DNA of 64,000 bases from Bradyrhizobium sp. Ash2021 (GTDB lineage Bacteria > Pseudomonadota > Alphaproteobacteria > Rhizobiales > Xanthobacteraceae), in contig NZ_CP100604.1 of the NCBI RefSeq assembly GCF_031202265.1, forward strand, positions 3,764,501 to 3,828,500, written 5' to 3'. Positions 44,468 through 52,950 of the stretch are shown here, in pieces (the stretch's first letter is position 1; every line of letters starts with the position of its first letter). The notes under the pieces were generated by a model. The model ran no database searches, was not told the DNA's origin, and worked only from the letters and a program-made list of their open reading frames with translations. Made by a program: the position numbers and the translations under genes.

Positions 44468-45417
44468 GCACGCCCGTCACCGCTCATTCAGTGGCCGAGC
44501 CATCGTCACGATCGAAGCTGATCGCTTCGTTGCTGGTCGTCACCTACGCGGTCATAACCATTCTACCGCTATTGTGGATCTTCCTCACCGGGTTCAAGAC
44601 GCCGCCGGATTCGATCGCCTATCCACCCAAGGTCTTGTTCGAGCCTTCGGTGGAAGGCTACGTCAATTTGTTTACGACGCGCTCGCGACAGACACCTGAA
44701 TTCCTGGCCACCTTGCCGCCGCCGCAAACCTGGTATGAGCGTCTCGTGCGCTCGCGTAACATGGTGATCGGCGGACCGTCGAAAGTGGTGCCGCGCTTCG
44801 TGAATTCCGTGGTGATCGGCTTCGGCTCGACCTTTCTCGCCGTCTGCTTCGGCACGATCGCCGCCTATGCGTTTTCGCGCTTTCGCGTGCCGCTTGCCGA
44901 CGATTTGCTGTTCTTCATCCTGTCGACACGGATGATGCCGCCGATAGCGGTCGCGATCCCGATCTATCTGATGTTTCGGCACTTGGGACTAACCGATACC
45001 AAGCTCGGGATGATCCTGTTGTACACCGCCGTGAATGTCTCTCTGGCGGTATGGCTGTTGAAGGGATTCATGGATGAAATCCCGCGCGAGTACGAAGAGG
45101 CTGCGATGGTCGACGGCTACACACGGCTTCAGGCGTTCTTCAAGGTGGTTCTTCCGCAGGCGACGACCGGCATCGCGGCAACCGCGATCTTCTGCCTGAT
45201 CTTCGCCTGGAACGAATACGCCTTCGCGGTTCTGCTCACCAGCGGCGATGCCCAAACGATGCCGCCCTTTATCCCCTTCATCATCGGCGAAGGTGGCCAG
45301 GATTGGCCCGCGGTGGCGGCTGCGACAACAATATTCTTCATCCCGATCCTTTGCTTCACCATCCTGTTGCGCCGCCATTTGCTGCGCGGCATTACCTTTG
45401 GGGCGGTGCGCAAATGA
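44464..45417 (+). CDS. ABC transporter permease 2 (ABC/DHA operon)
   Basis: 317 residues, UgpE/MalG-class CUT1 permease. Helix 1 is around VVTYAVITILPLLWIFLTG; the EAA loop is EEAAMVDGYTRLQAFFKVVLP, and the end LLRGITFGAVRK is typical of MalG-like proteins. An unusually long periplasmic loop between helices 1 and 2 (about residues 45-110) is seen. ATGA overlaps on both sides. Confidence 0.9.
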   Translation: MSTPVTAHSVAEPSSRSKLIASLLVVTYAVITILPLLWIFLTGFKTPPDSIAYPPKVLFEPSVEGYVNLFTTRSRQTPEFLATLPPPQTWYERLVRSRNMVIGGPSKVVPRFVNSVVIGFGSTFLAVCFGTIAAYAFSRFRVPLADDLLFFILSTRMMPPIAVAIPIYLMFRHLGLTDTKLGMILLYTAVNVSLAVWLLKGFMDEIPREYEEAAMVDGYTRLQAFFKVVLPQATTGIAATAIFCLIFAWNEYAFAVLLTSGDAQTMPPFIPFIIGEGGQDWPAVAAATTIFFIPILCFTILLRRHLLRGITFGAVRK

Positions 45418-45617
45418 CGGAAAGGATTGCACGATACATATCGAGATGGCCGCTCTGGCTCCGTCGCGGTCCCTGCGAGGCTGTGGCGATGGCGTTGATC
45501 GGCCTTGGCGTCGTGATGCTGATGCAGCCACTGTCGTTGAACCTGTACAGCTATTCCTTCGTGACGATCCTGGCCGGGACGCTCGGCTTCGTGATCGTCA
45601 GTCACTTTCCGGATTAG
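45414..45617 (+). CDS. 67-residue two-helix membrane protein of the ABC operon
   Basis: Starts at an ATG overlapping the permease stop (ATGA) and ends 5 bp before the first ATPase gene, so it is translationally part of the operon. A basic N-terminus (TERIARYISRWPLWLRRGP) is followed by two hydrophobic segments (AVAMALIGLGVVMLM and FVTILAGTLGFVIV). Its place between permeases and ATPases mirrors the small accessory protein GlpU in rhizobial glycerol transporters, but the sequence does not look like that family (DUF2160). Function unknown. Confidence 0.75.
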   Translation: MTERIARYISRWPLWLRRGPCEAVAMALIGLGVVMLMQPLSLNLYSYSFVTILAGTLGFVIVSHFPD

Positions 45618-45622
45618 CCGCC

Positions 45623-46717
45623 ATGGCAGAGATCAAACTCGAATCCGTTGCCAAGACGTTCGGAACATTCGCTGCCGTCAAGGGCGTGGACGTCACCGTC
45701 GATCACGGCTCGTTCTTCGTCATTTTGGGTCCCTCGGGTTGCGGCAAGACGACGACCTTGCGCATGATGGCGGGCCTCGAACTGCCGACGTCCGGCCGCA
45801 TCCTGCTCGATGGCGAAGACGTGACGGTGCTGCCCGCGTCGGCGCGGGACATTGCCTTTGTGTTCCAGCTGTTTGCGCTCTACCCGCACATGAACGTGCG
45901 CCAGAATATTGCCTTTCCGCTGCGCTGCCAGAATTACCGGCGCGACGAGGTCAGACGAAGCGTCGAGGAAACGGCAAGATTGCTGAGAATAGATCATCTA
46001 CTGGACCGCCGGGTCGGCGGCCTCTCCGGCGGCGACCGGCAGCGCGTTGCGCTCGGCCGCGCCATTGTGCGTCGGCCGAAGGCATTTCTCATGGACGAGC
46101 CGCTCGGCGCCCTCGATTCCGAGTTTCGCAAGTTGATGTGCGGTGAGCTGCGGGAATTGCACGACCGTATCGATGCGACAACGGTCTACATCACCCACGA
46201 CCAGCTCGAGGCGATGGCGATGGCTGATGTTATCGCGATCATGAATCAGGGCCGCGTTGAACAAATCGGTACGCCTCAGGAGATTTACGATCGTCCCGCG
46301 TCGATGTTCGTTGCCGATTTCATCGGTGCCCCGCCGATGAGTTTTCTTGCTGTCAGGGCGTCGCTGCAGCGCGGCGCTCGCAGTATCGAGGTGGACGGCG
46401 TGCCGCTCGAAATGCCCCAACTGTTCGAAGATCGTGCCGAGGGCTCTCTCGCACTCGGCGTGAGACCCGAGAACGTGTCGTTCGCAGATAGCGCGGGCTT
46501 GCGCGGTCGCGTGATCGGCGCCGAATATCTCGGTACGACGCAGATCGTCACGGTGACGACGGCCAACGGTCAAATCAAGGCGCGGCTGCCGTCAGGCAAC
46601 GCGGTCCGAATTGGCGAAACGGTCGGGCTTGCGCTGCGTCCGGACAAACTATCGCTGTTCGACGCGGTCAGCGGCCGGGCGCTCTCGTCGGCGCTTTATG
46701 GAGGGCTCCATGGCTGA
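45623..46717 (+). CDS. ABC transporter ATP-binding protein 1 (ABC/DHA operon)
   Basis: 364 residues, MalK/UgpC class with a C-terminal TOBE domain (from about 240). Seen are Walker [15 protein letters not shown], the Q-loop VFQLFALYPHMNVR (unusual Leu after Gln), a signature LSGGDRQRVALGRAI with Asp replacing the usual Gln, Walker B AFLMDEPLGALD and switch His in YITHDQLEA. It pairs with ATPase 2; two different ATPases suggest a heterodimer. Confidence 0.9.
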   Translation: MAEIKLESVAKTFGTFAAVKGVDVTVDHGSFFVILGPSGCGKTTTLRMMAGLELPTSGRILLDGEDVTVLPASARDIAFVFQLFALYPHMNVRQNIAFPLRCQNYRRDEVRRSVEETARLLRIDHLLDRRVGGLSGGDRQRVALGRAIVRRPKAFLMDEPLGALDSEFRKLMCGELRELHDRIDATTVYITHDQLEAMAMADVIAIMNQGRVEQIGTPQEIYDRPASMFVADFIGAPPMSFLAVRASLQRGARSIEVDGVPLEMPQLFEDRAEGSLALGVRPENVSFADSAGLRGRVIGAEYLGTTQIVTVTTANGQIKARLPSGNAVRIGETVGLALRPDKLSLFDAVSGRALSSALYGGLHG

Positions 46718-47744
46718 GGTCGCACTGCTCGATGTCGGCAAGAGCTACGGCGCCGTCGAAGCGGTCCGTGGTCTCTCGCTCTCGGTCGCGCATGGTGAGT
46801 TTGTCGTGCTGCTTGGTCCGACCGGCGCCGGGAAGACGACGACGCTGCGGTTGATCGCCGGCCTGGAGCGGCCCGATCAAGGCCATGTGGTGATCCAGGG
46901 CCGCGACGTGACCAGGGAAGTTCCGGCCGAACGCGACGTCGCGTTCGTCTTTCAGCAATATTCGCTTTATCCACATCTGACGGTCTACGACAATCTGGCT
47001 TTCCCCCTGCGTTCTCCGGCCCGGCGCGTCGACGAGAAGACGATACGCCGCAGGGTTCAGCAGATATCGGAGCTGCTTCACATTGAACACAAGCTCGATA
47101 ACCGGGCCACCGCGCTTTCCGGCGGCGAAATGCAGCGGGTCGCCATCGGCAGGGCGCTGGTGCGTGAACCAGCCGTCTATCTGATGGACGAGCCGCTCTC
47201 TTCGCTGGATGCAAAACTTCGGGCCGAATTACGCCTCGAGCTCAAGCGCATCCAGCGCGAATTGGGAACGACGATTCTCTACGTGACGCATGACCAGATC
47301 GAAGCGATGACCATGGCGGACCGGATCGGCGTGATGAACGAGGGATTACTCATACAGCTTGGTACGCCGCGAGAGATCTATGAACGGCCCAACAGTGCCT
47401 ATGTGGCGGGCCGGTTGGGTACACCGGTCATCAACCTCATTCCAGCCGGGCTTCTGGGCGGACCGGTGCCGCCGCAGGTGGAGACGGTGGGATTAAGGAC
47501 CGAGCATATCCGCATCTCGACCGCGGACGGCCCCGGACCACGCGCACAGGTGCATTGGGTCGAACATCTCGGCGATCAAAACCACGTTCACCTCAAGCTC
47601 GCGACCCATTCGCTGGTGACGCTTGCCGATCCTGTCCAGCCACTCAAGGCGGGGGATCAGGTTTCACTCGAATTCGAGTCCCCGCTTTATTTCGATCAGG
47701 CCGGTCGCCGAATCGGCGCCGAAGGATTGCGGGGGCATGCATGA
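46710..47744 (+). CDS. ABC transporter ATP-binding protein 2 (ABC/DHA operon)
   Basis: 344 residues from ATG 46710, with GGAGGG just upstream. MalK/UgpC class. Seen are Walker A GPTGAGKTTTLRLI, Q-loop VFQQYSLYPHLTV, signature [15 protein letters not shown], Walker B VYLMDEPLSSLD and the switch YVTHDQIEAM. It overlaps ATPase 1 by 8 bp and dhaL by 4 bp, directly coupling uptake and kinase genes. Confidence 0.9.
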   Translation: MAEVALLDVGKSYGAVEAVRGLSLSVAHGEFVVLLGPTGAGKTTTLRLIAGLERPDQGHVVIQGRDVTREVPAERDVAFVFQQYSLYPHLTVYDNLAFPLRSPARRVDEKTIRRRVQQISELLHIEHKLDNRATALSGGEMQRVAIGRALVREPAVYLMDEPLSSLDAKLRAELRLELKRIQRELGTTILYVTHDQIEAMTMADRIGVMNEGLLIQLGTPREIYERPNSAYVAGRLGTPVINLIPAGLLGGPVPPQVETVGLRTEHIRISTADGPGPRAQVHWVEHLGDQNHVHLKLATHSLVTLADPVQPLKAGDQVSLEFESPLYFDQAGRRIGAEGLRGHA

Positions 47745-48355
47745 TGATCGACCGCGAGGCTCGCAAATTGTTGTTTGAAACGGTGGCGCAGCGTGTCATT
47801 GCCAGCGCCGAAGAATTAACTGATCTCGATCGCGCAATCGGCGACGGCGATCACGGGGCCAACATGCGCCGCGGTTTTGAAGCCGTGCTGGCGGCGGTTG
47901 ATGAGCTCTCCGCGAAAAACCTCGGCGAATCCCTGAAGGGCGTCGGCACCACTCTCGTCATGAAAGTCGGCGGCGCATCAGGTCCGCTTTACGGCACGCT
48001 TTTCATGTCGCTCGGCAAGACGCTGGATGACGAGGTGACGTGTGAGCGGGTTGCCGATGCGTTTGCCACAGCCATCGATGCGGTCAGGGCGCGGGGCAAG
48101 TCCGATGTCGGGCAAAAGACCATGCTCGACGTGCTTTTTCCGGTGCTCGCAGTTCTGCGCGAAGGCGGCACAGAACTCCCGGTGCGCCTGAAGGCCGTAG
48201 CCAAGGCTGCGTCCGAGGAGACTATACCAATGCGGGCGATTCGCGGGCGTGCGTCGTTTCTGGGCGAGCGCAGCGTAGGTCACATGGATCCGGGGGCACG
48301 ATCCTCGGCGCTGATCGTCGACGCGGTCGCAGACGTCATGGAAGGATTGGCATGA
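47741..48355 (+). CDS. dhaL: Dihydroxyacetone kinase ADP-binding subunit DhaL
   Basis: 204 residues. DhaL holds ADP as a cofactor that is rephosphorylated by DhaM and passes phosphate to substrate on DhaK. The Mg-ADP ligands are seen in DLDRAIGDGDHG (Asp30, Asp35, Asp37, as in E. coli), with MKVGGASGPLYGTLF and ASFLGERSVGHMDPGA later. The ATG overlaps the ATPase 2 stop. Confidence 0.95.
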   Translation: MMIDREARKLLFETVAQRVIASAEELTDLDRAIGDGDHGANMRRGFEAVLAAVDELSAKNLGESLKGVGTTLVMKVGGASGPLYGTLFMSLGKTLDDEVTCERVADAFATAIDAVRARGKSDVGQKTMLDVLFPVLAVLREGGTELPVRLKAVAKAASEETIPMRAIRGRASFLGERSVGHMDPGARSSALIVDAVADVMEGLA

Positions 48356-48744
48356 GCGAAAATGTTGGAATCGTCATTGTGTCGCACTCGGCGGACGTAG
48401 CGCGGGGCACCGCGCTGATGGTCGAGCAAATGGTCGGCCATGAAGTGCCGCTCGGCTGGTGCGGCGGCGATCCGGGCGGCGGGCTCGGCACCAGCGTCGA
48501 GGCGATCATGGCGGCGATCGAGCGGGCGTGGTCGGAGCGAGGCGTTGCCATTCTGGTCGATCTCGGCGGCGCAGAAACCAATAGCGAGATGGCGATCGAG
48601 ATGTTGCCCGAGGAGCGCCGCGCCCGTGTCGTGGTTTGCAACGCGCCAGTTGTCGAGGGCGCCGTCATGGCGGCGACCGAAGCGGCTTCGGGGGCTTCGC
48701 TTGAAGCGGTGCGTCAAACCGCCGAAGAACTGACGCCGGTCTGA
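48352..48744 (+). CDS. dhaM: DHA kinase phosphotransferase subunit DhaM (EIIA domain only)
   Basis: 130 residues, only the mannose-type EIIA domain. Phosphohistidine His12 lies in VSHSADVARG; GGDPGGGLGTSVEAI and DLGGAETNSEMAIEML are conserved. In E. coli DhaM also carries HPr and Enzyme I-like domains; here these are separate downstream genes. It passes phosphate from HPr to DhaL-ADP. ATGA overlap with dhaL. Confidence 0.93.
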   Translation: MSENVGIVIVSHSADVARGTALMVEQMVGHEVPLGWCGGDPGGGLGTSVEAIMAAIERAWSERGVAILVDLGGAETNSEMAIEMLPEERRARVVVCNAPVVEGAVMAATEAASGASLEAVRQTAEELTPV

Positions 48745-48759
48745 TGCAGGGCAAGGGTG

Positions 48760-49041
48760 ATGAATAAACACAAGGCATCAGTGCTTATGCGGCATGAGGT
48801 GGGGCTCCATGCTCGCCCGTCGGTCAAGTTGACCAAGCTCGCAAAGGCGTTTGAATCGCGCATTGACCTTGGCCTGTCGCCGGACGGTCCCTGGGTCGAT
48901 GCCAAGAGCATCGTCAAGGTGATGGCGACCAGGGCACCAAAGGATTCGACGATTTATTTTCGCGCGGAGGGGGCCGATGCGAAGGCCGCGCTGGAGGCGC
49001 TCGTGACGCTTGTCGACGGAGATTTTCAGGATGGACGATAG
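48760..49041 (+). CDS. ptsH: Phosphocarrier protein HPr of the DHA relay
   Basis: 93 residues. HPr carries phosphate from Enzyme I to EIIA domains. Active-site His17 is in GLHARPSVKLTKLAK; the serine corresponding to regulatory Ser46 is present (Ser50 in DAKSIVKVMA). ATG 48760 follows AAGGG; a GTG three bases earlier is in frame. Its C-terminus overlaps the Enzyme I start by 11 bp. Confidence 0.93.
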   Translation: MNKHKASVLMRHEVGLHARPSVKLTKLAKAFESRIDLGLSPDGPWVDAKSIVKVMATRAPKDSTIYFRAEGADAKAALEALVTLVDGDFQDGR

Positions 49042-50641
49042 AACGCACCGGGCTGCTCATCGCATCGAGGGACGGTCCGCCGCCCCTGGACTGGCGTTGG
49101 GACCGCTCGTGCGCCTGATTTCGGTGCAACATGAAGTCCATCAATACCGCTCTGCGGCGGAGGAGCATCGGGCCCTTGTCGATGCGCTCGCGGCGTCGCA
49201 GGAAGACCTCGGCGCGCTCTCGCGCCAGGCGGGCGACGATGAAGCGGAAGCCATTCTCGCCTTCCAGATGGCGCTGCTCGAGGACGACAGCCTTGTCGCG
49301 CCGGCGCTGGCGCGGATCGACGCCGGCGATGGCGCGGGTCAGGCCTGGAGCGCGGCGATCGATCCGGAAATCGCGTCGTATGATGCGGCCGAAGATCCCT
49401 ATTTCCGCGCGCGCGCGTCTGATTTGCGCGATCTGCGGGATCGGGTGCTGCGGCATCTTGCAGGTGAGGCAGATCAGACCGTGCCATCAGGCGTCATCCT
49501 CGCCGCCGACGATATGCCGCCTTCCACCTTTCTGGCCACGGATTGGCGCGGTGGCGGGTTGGTCTTGCGCCGCGGAAGCCCCAGCAGCCATGTTGCCATT
49601 CTCGCCAGGTCGCGCGGCGTCCCGATGATTGTTGGGGTAGACGTCGATCGTCTCGAACAGGGCACCGACGCACTGCTCGATGCGGATGCCGGGCTTCTGA
49701 TCGTCGATCCCGACACCAATATGCGAGCCGGCTTCAGTCTACGCCGTGCCGAGCAGTCGAAGGCTCGACAGGCCGCGGCGTCATTCAGCGGTCCGGCGCT
49801 AACCGCGACCGGCGAATTGGTTCGGGTCATGATCAATGTGACCGGCCTTGCCGAGCTCAGCGTACTCGATCCTGCGGAGGTCGACGGGATCGGCTTGATG
49901 CGGACCGAGTTTCTGTTCCAGGGCCGTGAAAAACTCCCAACCGAGGAAGAGCAATATCGGATCTACAGGCGCATGCTTGAATGGGCAGCGGGTAAGCCCG
50001 TGACGATCCGCACGCTCGACGCTGGCGGCGACAAGCCGATCGCTGGCTTGACGCAGCCTGGAGATATGAACCCATTTCTAGGTGTGCGCGGTGTGCGGCT
50101 GTCGTTGCGGTACCCGGACGTCTTTCGCGCGCAGTTGCGAGCGTTGGCCCGTGCCGCCGTCGCGGGGAATCTCAAGGTGATGATTCCAATGATAACGGTG
50201 CCCGAGGAACTCGACCGCTGCCGCGCGCTGTTCGAGCAGGCCTGCGACGAATTGCTTCGCGAGGGCCAAAAAGCGCAGATGCCGCCGCTCGGCATGATGG
50301 TCGAGGTGCCGGCAGCAGCGCTGACCATCGAAGACTTCAACGCCGACTTCTTTTCCATCGGCAGCAACGATCTCATCCAGTATGTGGCGGCGGCGAGCCG
50401 GGACGAACCGCAGCTCGCCGACCTCTCGCGTCCCTCGCGAGCGGTGTTCAACCTGATCCGGCATGTCGTGGATCATGCCAACCGCTCCGGCCGCGAAGCG
50501 AGCTTGTGCGGCGATCTGGCCGGCGATCCCGCGCAAGTCGCGGCGCTCCTGGATCAAGGCTTGCGCGTCCTTTCGGTGACGCCGGGAGCGCTTGGCGCCG
50601 TCAAGGCGGCGATTGCCAATTATGCCGGCTCTGCCGCATGA
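49031..50641 (+). CDS. ptsI: PEP-protein phosphotransferase (Enzyme I) of the DHA relay
   Basis: 536 residues, slightly shorter than E. coli EI, no GAF domain. Autophosphorylates from PEP and feeds HPr. Phospho-His187 is in SPSSHVAILARSRGVP; the PEP-binding barrel shows MRTEFLFQGRE, TLDAGGDKP, PFLGVRGVRLSLR, MVEVPAAAL and FFSIGSNDLIQY; a Cys in EASLCGDLAGDP matches the catalytic Cys. The start ATG 49031 lies inside the end of ptsH. Coupled by ATGA to the regulator gene. Confidence 0.94.
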   Translation: MDDRTHRAAHRIEGRSAAPGLALGPLVRLISVQHEVHQYRSAAEEHRALVDALAASQEDLGALSRQAGDDEAEAILAFQMALLEDDSLVAPALARIDAGDGAGQAWSAAIDPEIASYDAAEDPYFRARASDLRDLRDRVLRHLAGEADQTVPSGVILAADDMPPSTFLATDWRGGGLVLRRGSPSSHVAILARSRGVPMIVGVDVDRLEQGTDALLDADAGLLIVDPDTNMRAGFSLRRAEQSKARQAAASFSGPALTATGELVRVMINVTGLAELSVLDPAEVDGIGLMRTEFLFQGREKLPTEEEQYRIYRRMLEWAAGKPVTIRTLDAGGDKPIAGLTQPGDMNPFLGVRGVRLSLRYPDVFRAQLRALARAAVAGNLKVMIPMITVPEELDRCRALFEQACDELLREGQKAQMPPLGMMVEVPAAALTIEDFNADFFSIGSNDLIQYVAAASRDEPQLADLSRPSRAVFNLIRHVVDHANRSGREASLCGDLAGDPAQVAALLDQGLRVLSVTPGALGAVKAAIANYAGSAA

Positions 50642-51057
50642 GCGCGGACGTAACGCCAGCGGCGTCGCAGGATCTGATCGCGGCGTACAAGGCCGTCCTT
50701 CGCGATGTGCTCGACCGGCGGCCGTCGGGCATGCGCCAGCGTTTGGCCGAAGCACTCGGCAAGAACCGCAGCTTCATCACTCAAATTGCCAACCCGGCCT
50801 ATCAAACGCCGATCCCGGCGCAGCACGTCCATGCCATCATTCAGGTCTGCCACTTCTCGGCGCAGGAGAGGGACCGCTTTCTCGAAGCCTATCACCGCGC
50901 GCATCCGCGCCGGCTGCTGCTTCTGAAGGAGCGCGAGCGCAGCCGACGGCTCACATTGATGCTGCCCGATCTCGGTTCAGAGCAGAAGAACCACAAGCTT
51001 GACTCGCTGTTGAGCGAGTTCGCGGAAAAAGTCGCACGGCTGATCGAGGACACCTGA
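50638..51057 (+). CDS. Small helix-turn-helix protein of the DHA operon
   Basis: 139 residues from the ATG overlapping the ptsI stop. A Cro/C1-like helix-turn-helix is suggested at about residues 28-75 (MRQRLAEALGKNRSFITQIA), then a basic linker (HRAHPRRLLLLKERERSRR) and a short amphipathic helix at the end. I do not recognise a specific family. Its place between ptsI and dhaK suggests an operon-specific regulator, possibly acting on the inverted repeats upstream of 42119, or a protein sensing the PTS relay. Confidence 0.65.
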   Translation: MSADVTPAASQDLIAAYKAVLRDVLDRRPSGMRQRLAEALGKNRSFITQIANPAYQTPIPAQHVHAIIQVCHFSAQERDRFLEAYHRAHPRRLLLLKERERSRRLTLMLPDLGSEQKNHKLDSLLSEFAEKVARLIEDT

Positions 51058-51091
51058 CGCCGAAGCGAAGCGCAAAACGGGGAGGGTTAGG

Positions 51092-52081
51092 ATGAAGAAG
51101 CTGATCAATGCCGTCGACGACGTGGTGACTGAAAGCCTTGCCGGGTTCTGTGCGGCGCATTCCGACATCGTGCGCATCGGCGAACAAGCGCCGTTCGTGC
51201 AGCGCCGGCGTCTGACAAAGGGCAAGGTTGCCCTGGTGTCGGGTGGCGGCTCCGGACATGAGCCGCTTCACGGCGGATTCGTCGGGCAGGGAATGCTGGA
51301 TGCCGCATGTCCCGGTCAGGTGTTTACCTCGCCGACACCCGATCTTATCCTCGCCGCGGCCGAGGCCGCGGACACCGGTGGCGGCGTATTGTTCATCGTC
51401 AAGAATTATGAAGGCGACGTCATGAACTTCGACATGGCGCGCGAGATGTCCGGGAAATCGATTGCGACCGTCGTTACCGATGACGATGTCGCGGTGGAGG
51501 CCTCGACTTTTTCGACGGGACGACGCGGCGTTGCCGGCACGCTGATCGTGGAAAAGATCGTGGGCGCGGCTGCCGAAGAGGGGCGCGACCTGGCTTCCCT
51601 GAAGGCACTTGGCGACCGCGTCAACGCGGCCACCCGCTCGATCGGAATCGCGCTGACGAGCTGCACGGTTCCGGCCGCCGGCAAGCCAACCTTCGACATC
51701 GCCGAAGACGAAATGGAGATCGGGGTAGGCATCCATGGCGAGCCGGGGCGCCGCCGGGTGAAATTGAAGCCGGCTGCCGAAATAGCGGCCGACATGGTCC
51801 ATGCCATCACGGCTGATCTGGGCGAGCGCGCACGCGGCGAAGCCATCCTGTTAATCAACGGCTTTGGAGCGACGCCTTTGTCGGAACTCTATTTGATGTA
51901 CGACGCCGTGCGCCAACGGCTCGAGCCCGCCGGTCTGATTGTGGCGCGATCGCTGGTGGGCAATTTCGTCACATCGCTCGACATGGCAGGTTGTTCAACG
52001 ACCGTATCGATCCTCGATGACGAGATGAAGCGCCTCTGGGACGCGCCGGTCCATACGCCGGCTTTGCGTTGGGGAATGTAG
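51092..52081 (+). CDS. dhaK: Dihydroxyacetone kinase substrate subunit DhaK
   Basis: 329 residues. DhaK binds dihydroxyacetone covalently as a hemiaminal through a His, seen as His215 in GVGIHGEPG (E. coli His218). Also seen are LVSGGGSGHEPLH and IVKNYEGDVMNFDMA. The product is DHA phosphate, entering glycolysis. GGGAGGGTTAGG precedes the ATG, 34 bp after the regulator gene. Last gene of the 12-gene operon; dhaL and dhaM are at a distance upstream within it. Confidence 0.95.
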   Translation: MKKLINAVDDVVTESLAGFCAAHSDIVRIGEQAPFVQRRRLTKGKVALVSGGGSGHEPLHGGFVGQGMLDAACPGQVFTSPTPDLILAAAEAADTGGGVLFIVKNYEGDVMNFDMAREMSGKSIATVVTDDDVAVEASTFSTGRRGVAGTLIVEKIVGAAAEEGRDLASLKALGDRVNAATRSIGIALTSCTVPAAGKPTFDIAEDEMEIGVGIHGEPGRRRVKLKPAAEIAADMVHAITADLGERARGEAILLINGFGATPLSELYLMYDAVRQRLEPAGLIVARSLVGNFVTSLDMAGCSTTVSILDDEMKRLWDAPVHTPALRWGM

Positions 52082-52249
52082 CTTCCCGCCAAATACGCTC
52101 GGACCGTGTACTCCCATGGCGCGGTCGCGGACCTCGCCCGTGCCCGGTAGCTTGTCGCAAGCGACATGGCGCACGCTGGAATCGGACGCGGGAGTTCGGT
52201 TTTGAGGGGCTCAATCTATCCCCCAATATGAGGGTTATTGCCCATTCTA

Positions 52250-52263
52250 TGAGTATATGCTCT
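52250..52263. promoter_or_regulatory. Operator 1 of the polyol locus
   Basis: TGAGTATATGCTCT differs at two positions from the perfect palindrome found at 54071-54084. It ends 21 bp before the HAD phosphatase ATG, the same distance as the second copy has from its gene. Likely bound by the SorC-family regulator encoded two genes downstream. Confidence 0.7.
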
Positions 52264-52284
52264 CATGGATGGGGAAAACTAGCG

Positions 52285-52950
52285 ATGTTCCGGCCCGATC
52301 TGATCATTTTCGACTGCGACGGCGTGCTGGTCGATAGCGAGATGCTGAGCTGCCGCTGCCTTTCGGAAGCGCTGGCGGGCTATGGCATCGATCTTGGTGT
52401 GGATCAGGCACTTGACCTGTTCCTCGGACGGAATCTGAGTGCGGTATTCGAACATTACGAAGCGTTGGGATGCACGATCCCCGAGCAATTTGCAGCCGAA
52501 TTGAAAACGGGGGTTCGCACGGCGTTTGTTTCCTCACTTTGTGCGATTGAGGGGGTGAATTCGGTGCTGGCGGACCTGCAAATCCCGCATTGCGTTGCTT
52601 CGTCCAGCGATGTCGATCGGGTGGCGTTCTCGCTTTCCCTGACCGGCCTCGCGCCGCATTTCGACGCGCACCTCTATACCTCGCAGATGGTGAGGCGCGG
52701 CAAGCCGGCGCCCGATCTCTTCCTTTACGCAGCCGAAAGGATGCGGGCGGATCCGCACCGCACCCTCGTGATTGAGGACAGCGTTAGCGGCGTCAGGGCC
52801 GGCAAGGCGGCCGGCATGACGGTTTGGGGATTTGTCGGAGGCAGCCACTATCAATCGCGTGACGGCAAGGCCATTCTCCGCGAAGCGGGGGCCGATCGCG
52901 TGTTCGGACGAATGGCTGATTTCTGGCGAACGGAACGGCAAGCAGACTGA
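52285..52950 (+). CDS. HAD-superfamily (subfamily IA) sugar-phosphate phosphatase
   Basis: 221 residues from ATG 52285. Motif I IFDCDGVLVDSE supplies Asp10 and Asp12; motif II is in CVASSSDVDRV, the Lys in RRGKPAPDLFLYAA and motif III VIEDSVSGVRAG. It resembles beta-phosphoglucomutase/sugar-phosphatase type enzymes seen in polyol operons. The stop overlaps the SorC gene start (TGATG). The substrate is unknown; it may clear inhibitory sugar-alcohol phosphates. Confidence 0.9.
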   Translation: MFRPDLIIFDCDGVLVDSEMLSCRCLSEALAGYGIDLGVDQALDLFLGRNLSAVFEHYEALGCTIPEQFAAELKTGVRTAFVSSLCAIEGVNSVLADLQIPHCVASSSDVDRVAFSLSLTGLAPHFDAHLYTSQMVRRGKPAPDLFLYAAERMRADPHRTLVIEDSVSGVRAGKAAGMTVWGFVGGSHYQSRDGKAILREAGADRVFGRMADFWRTERQAD

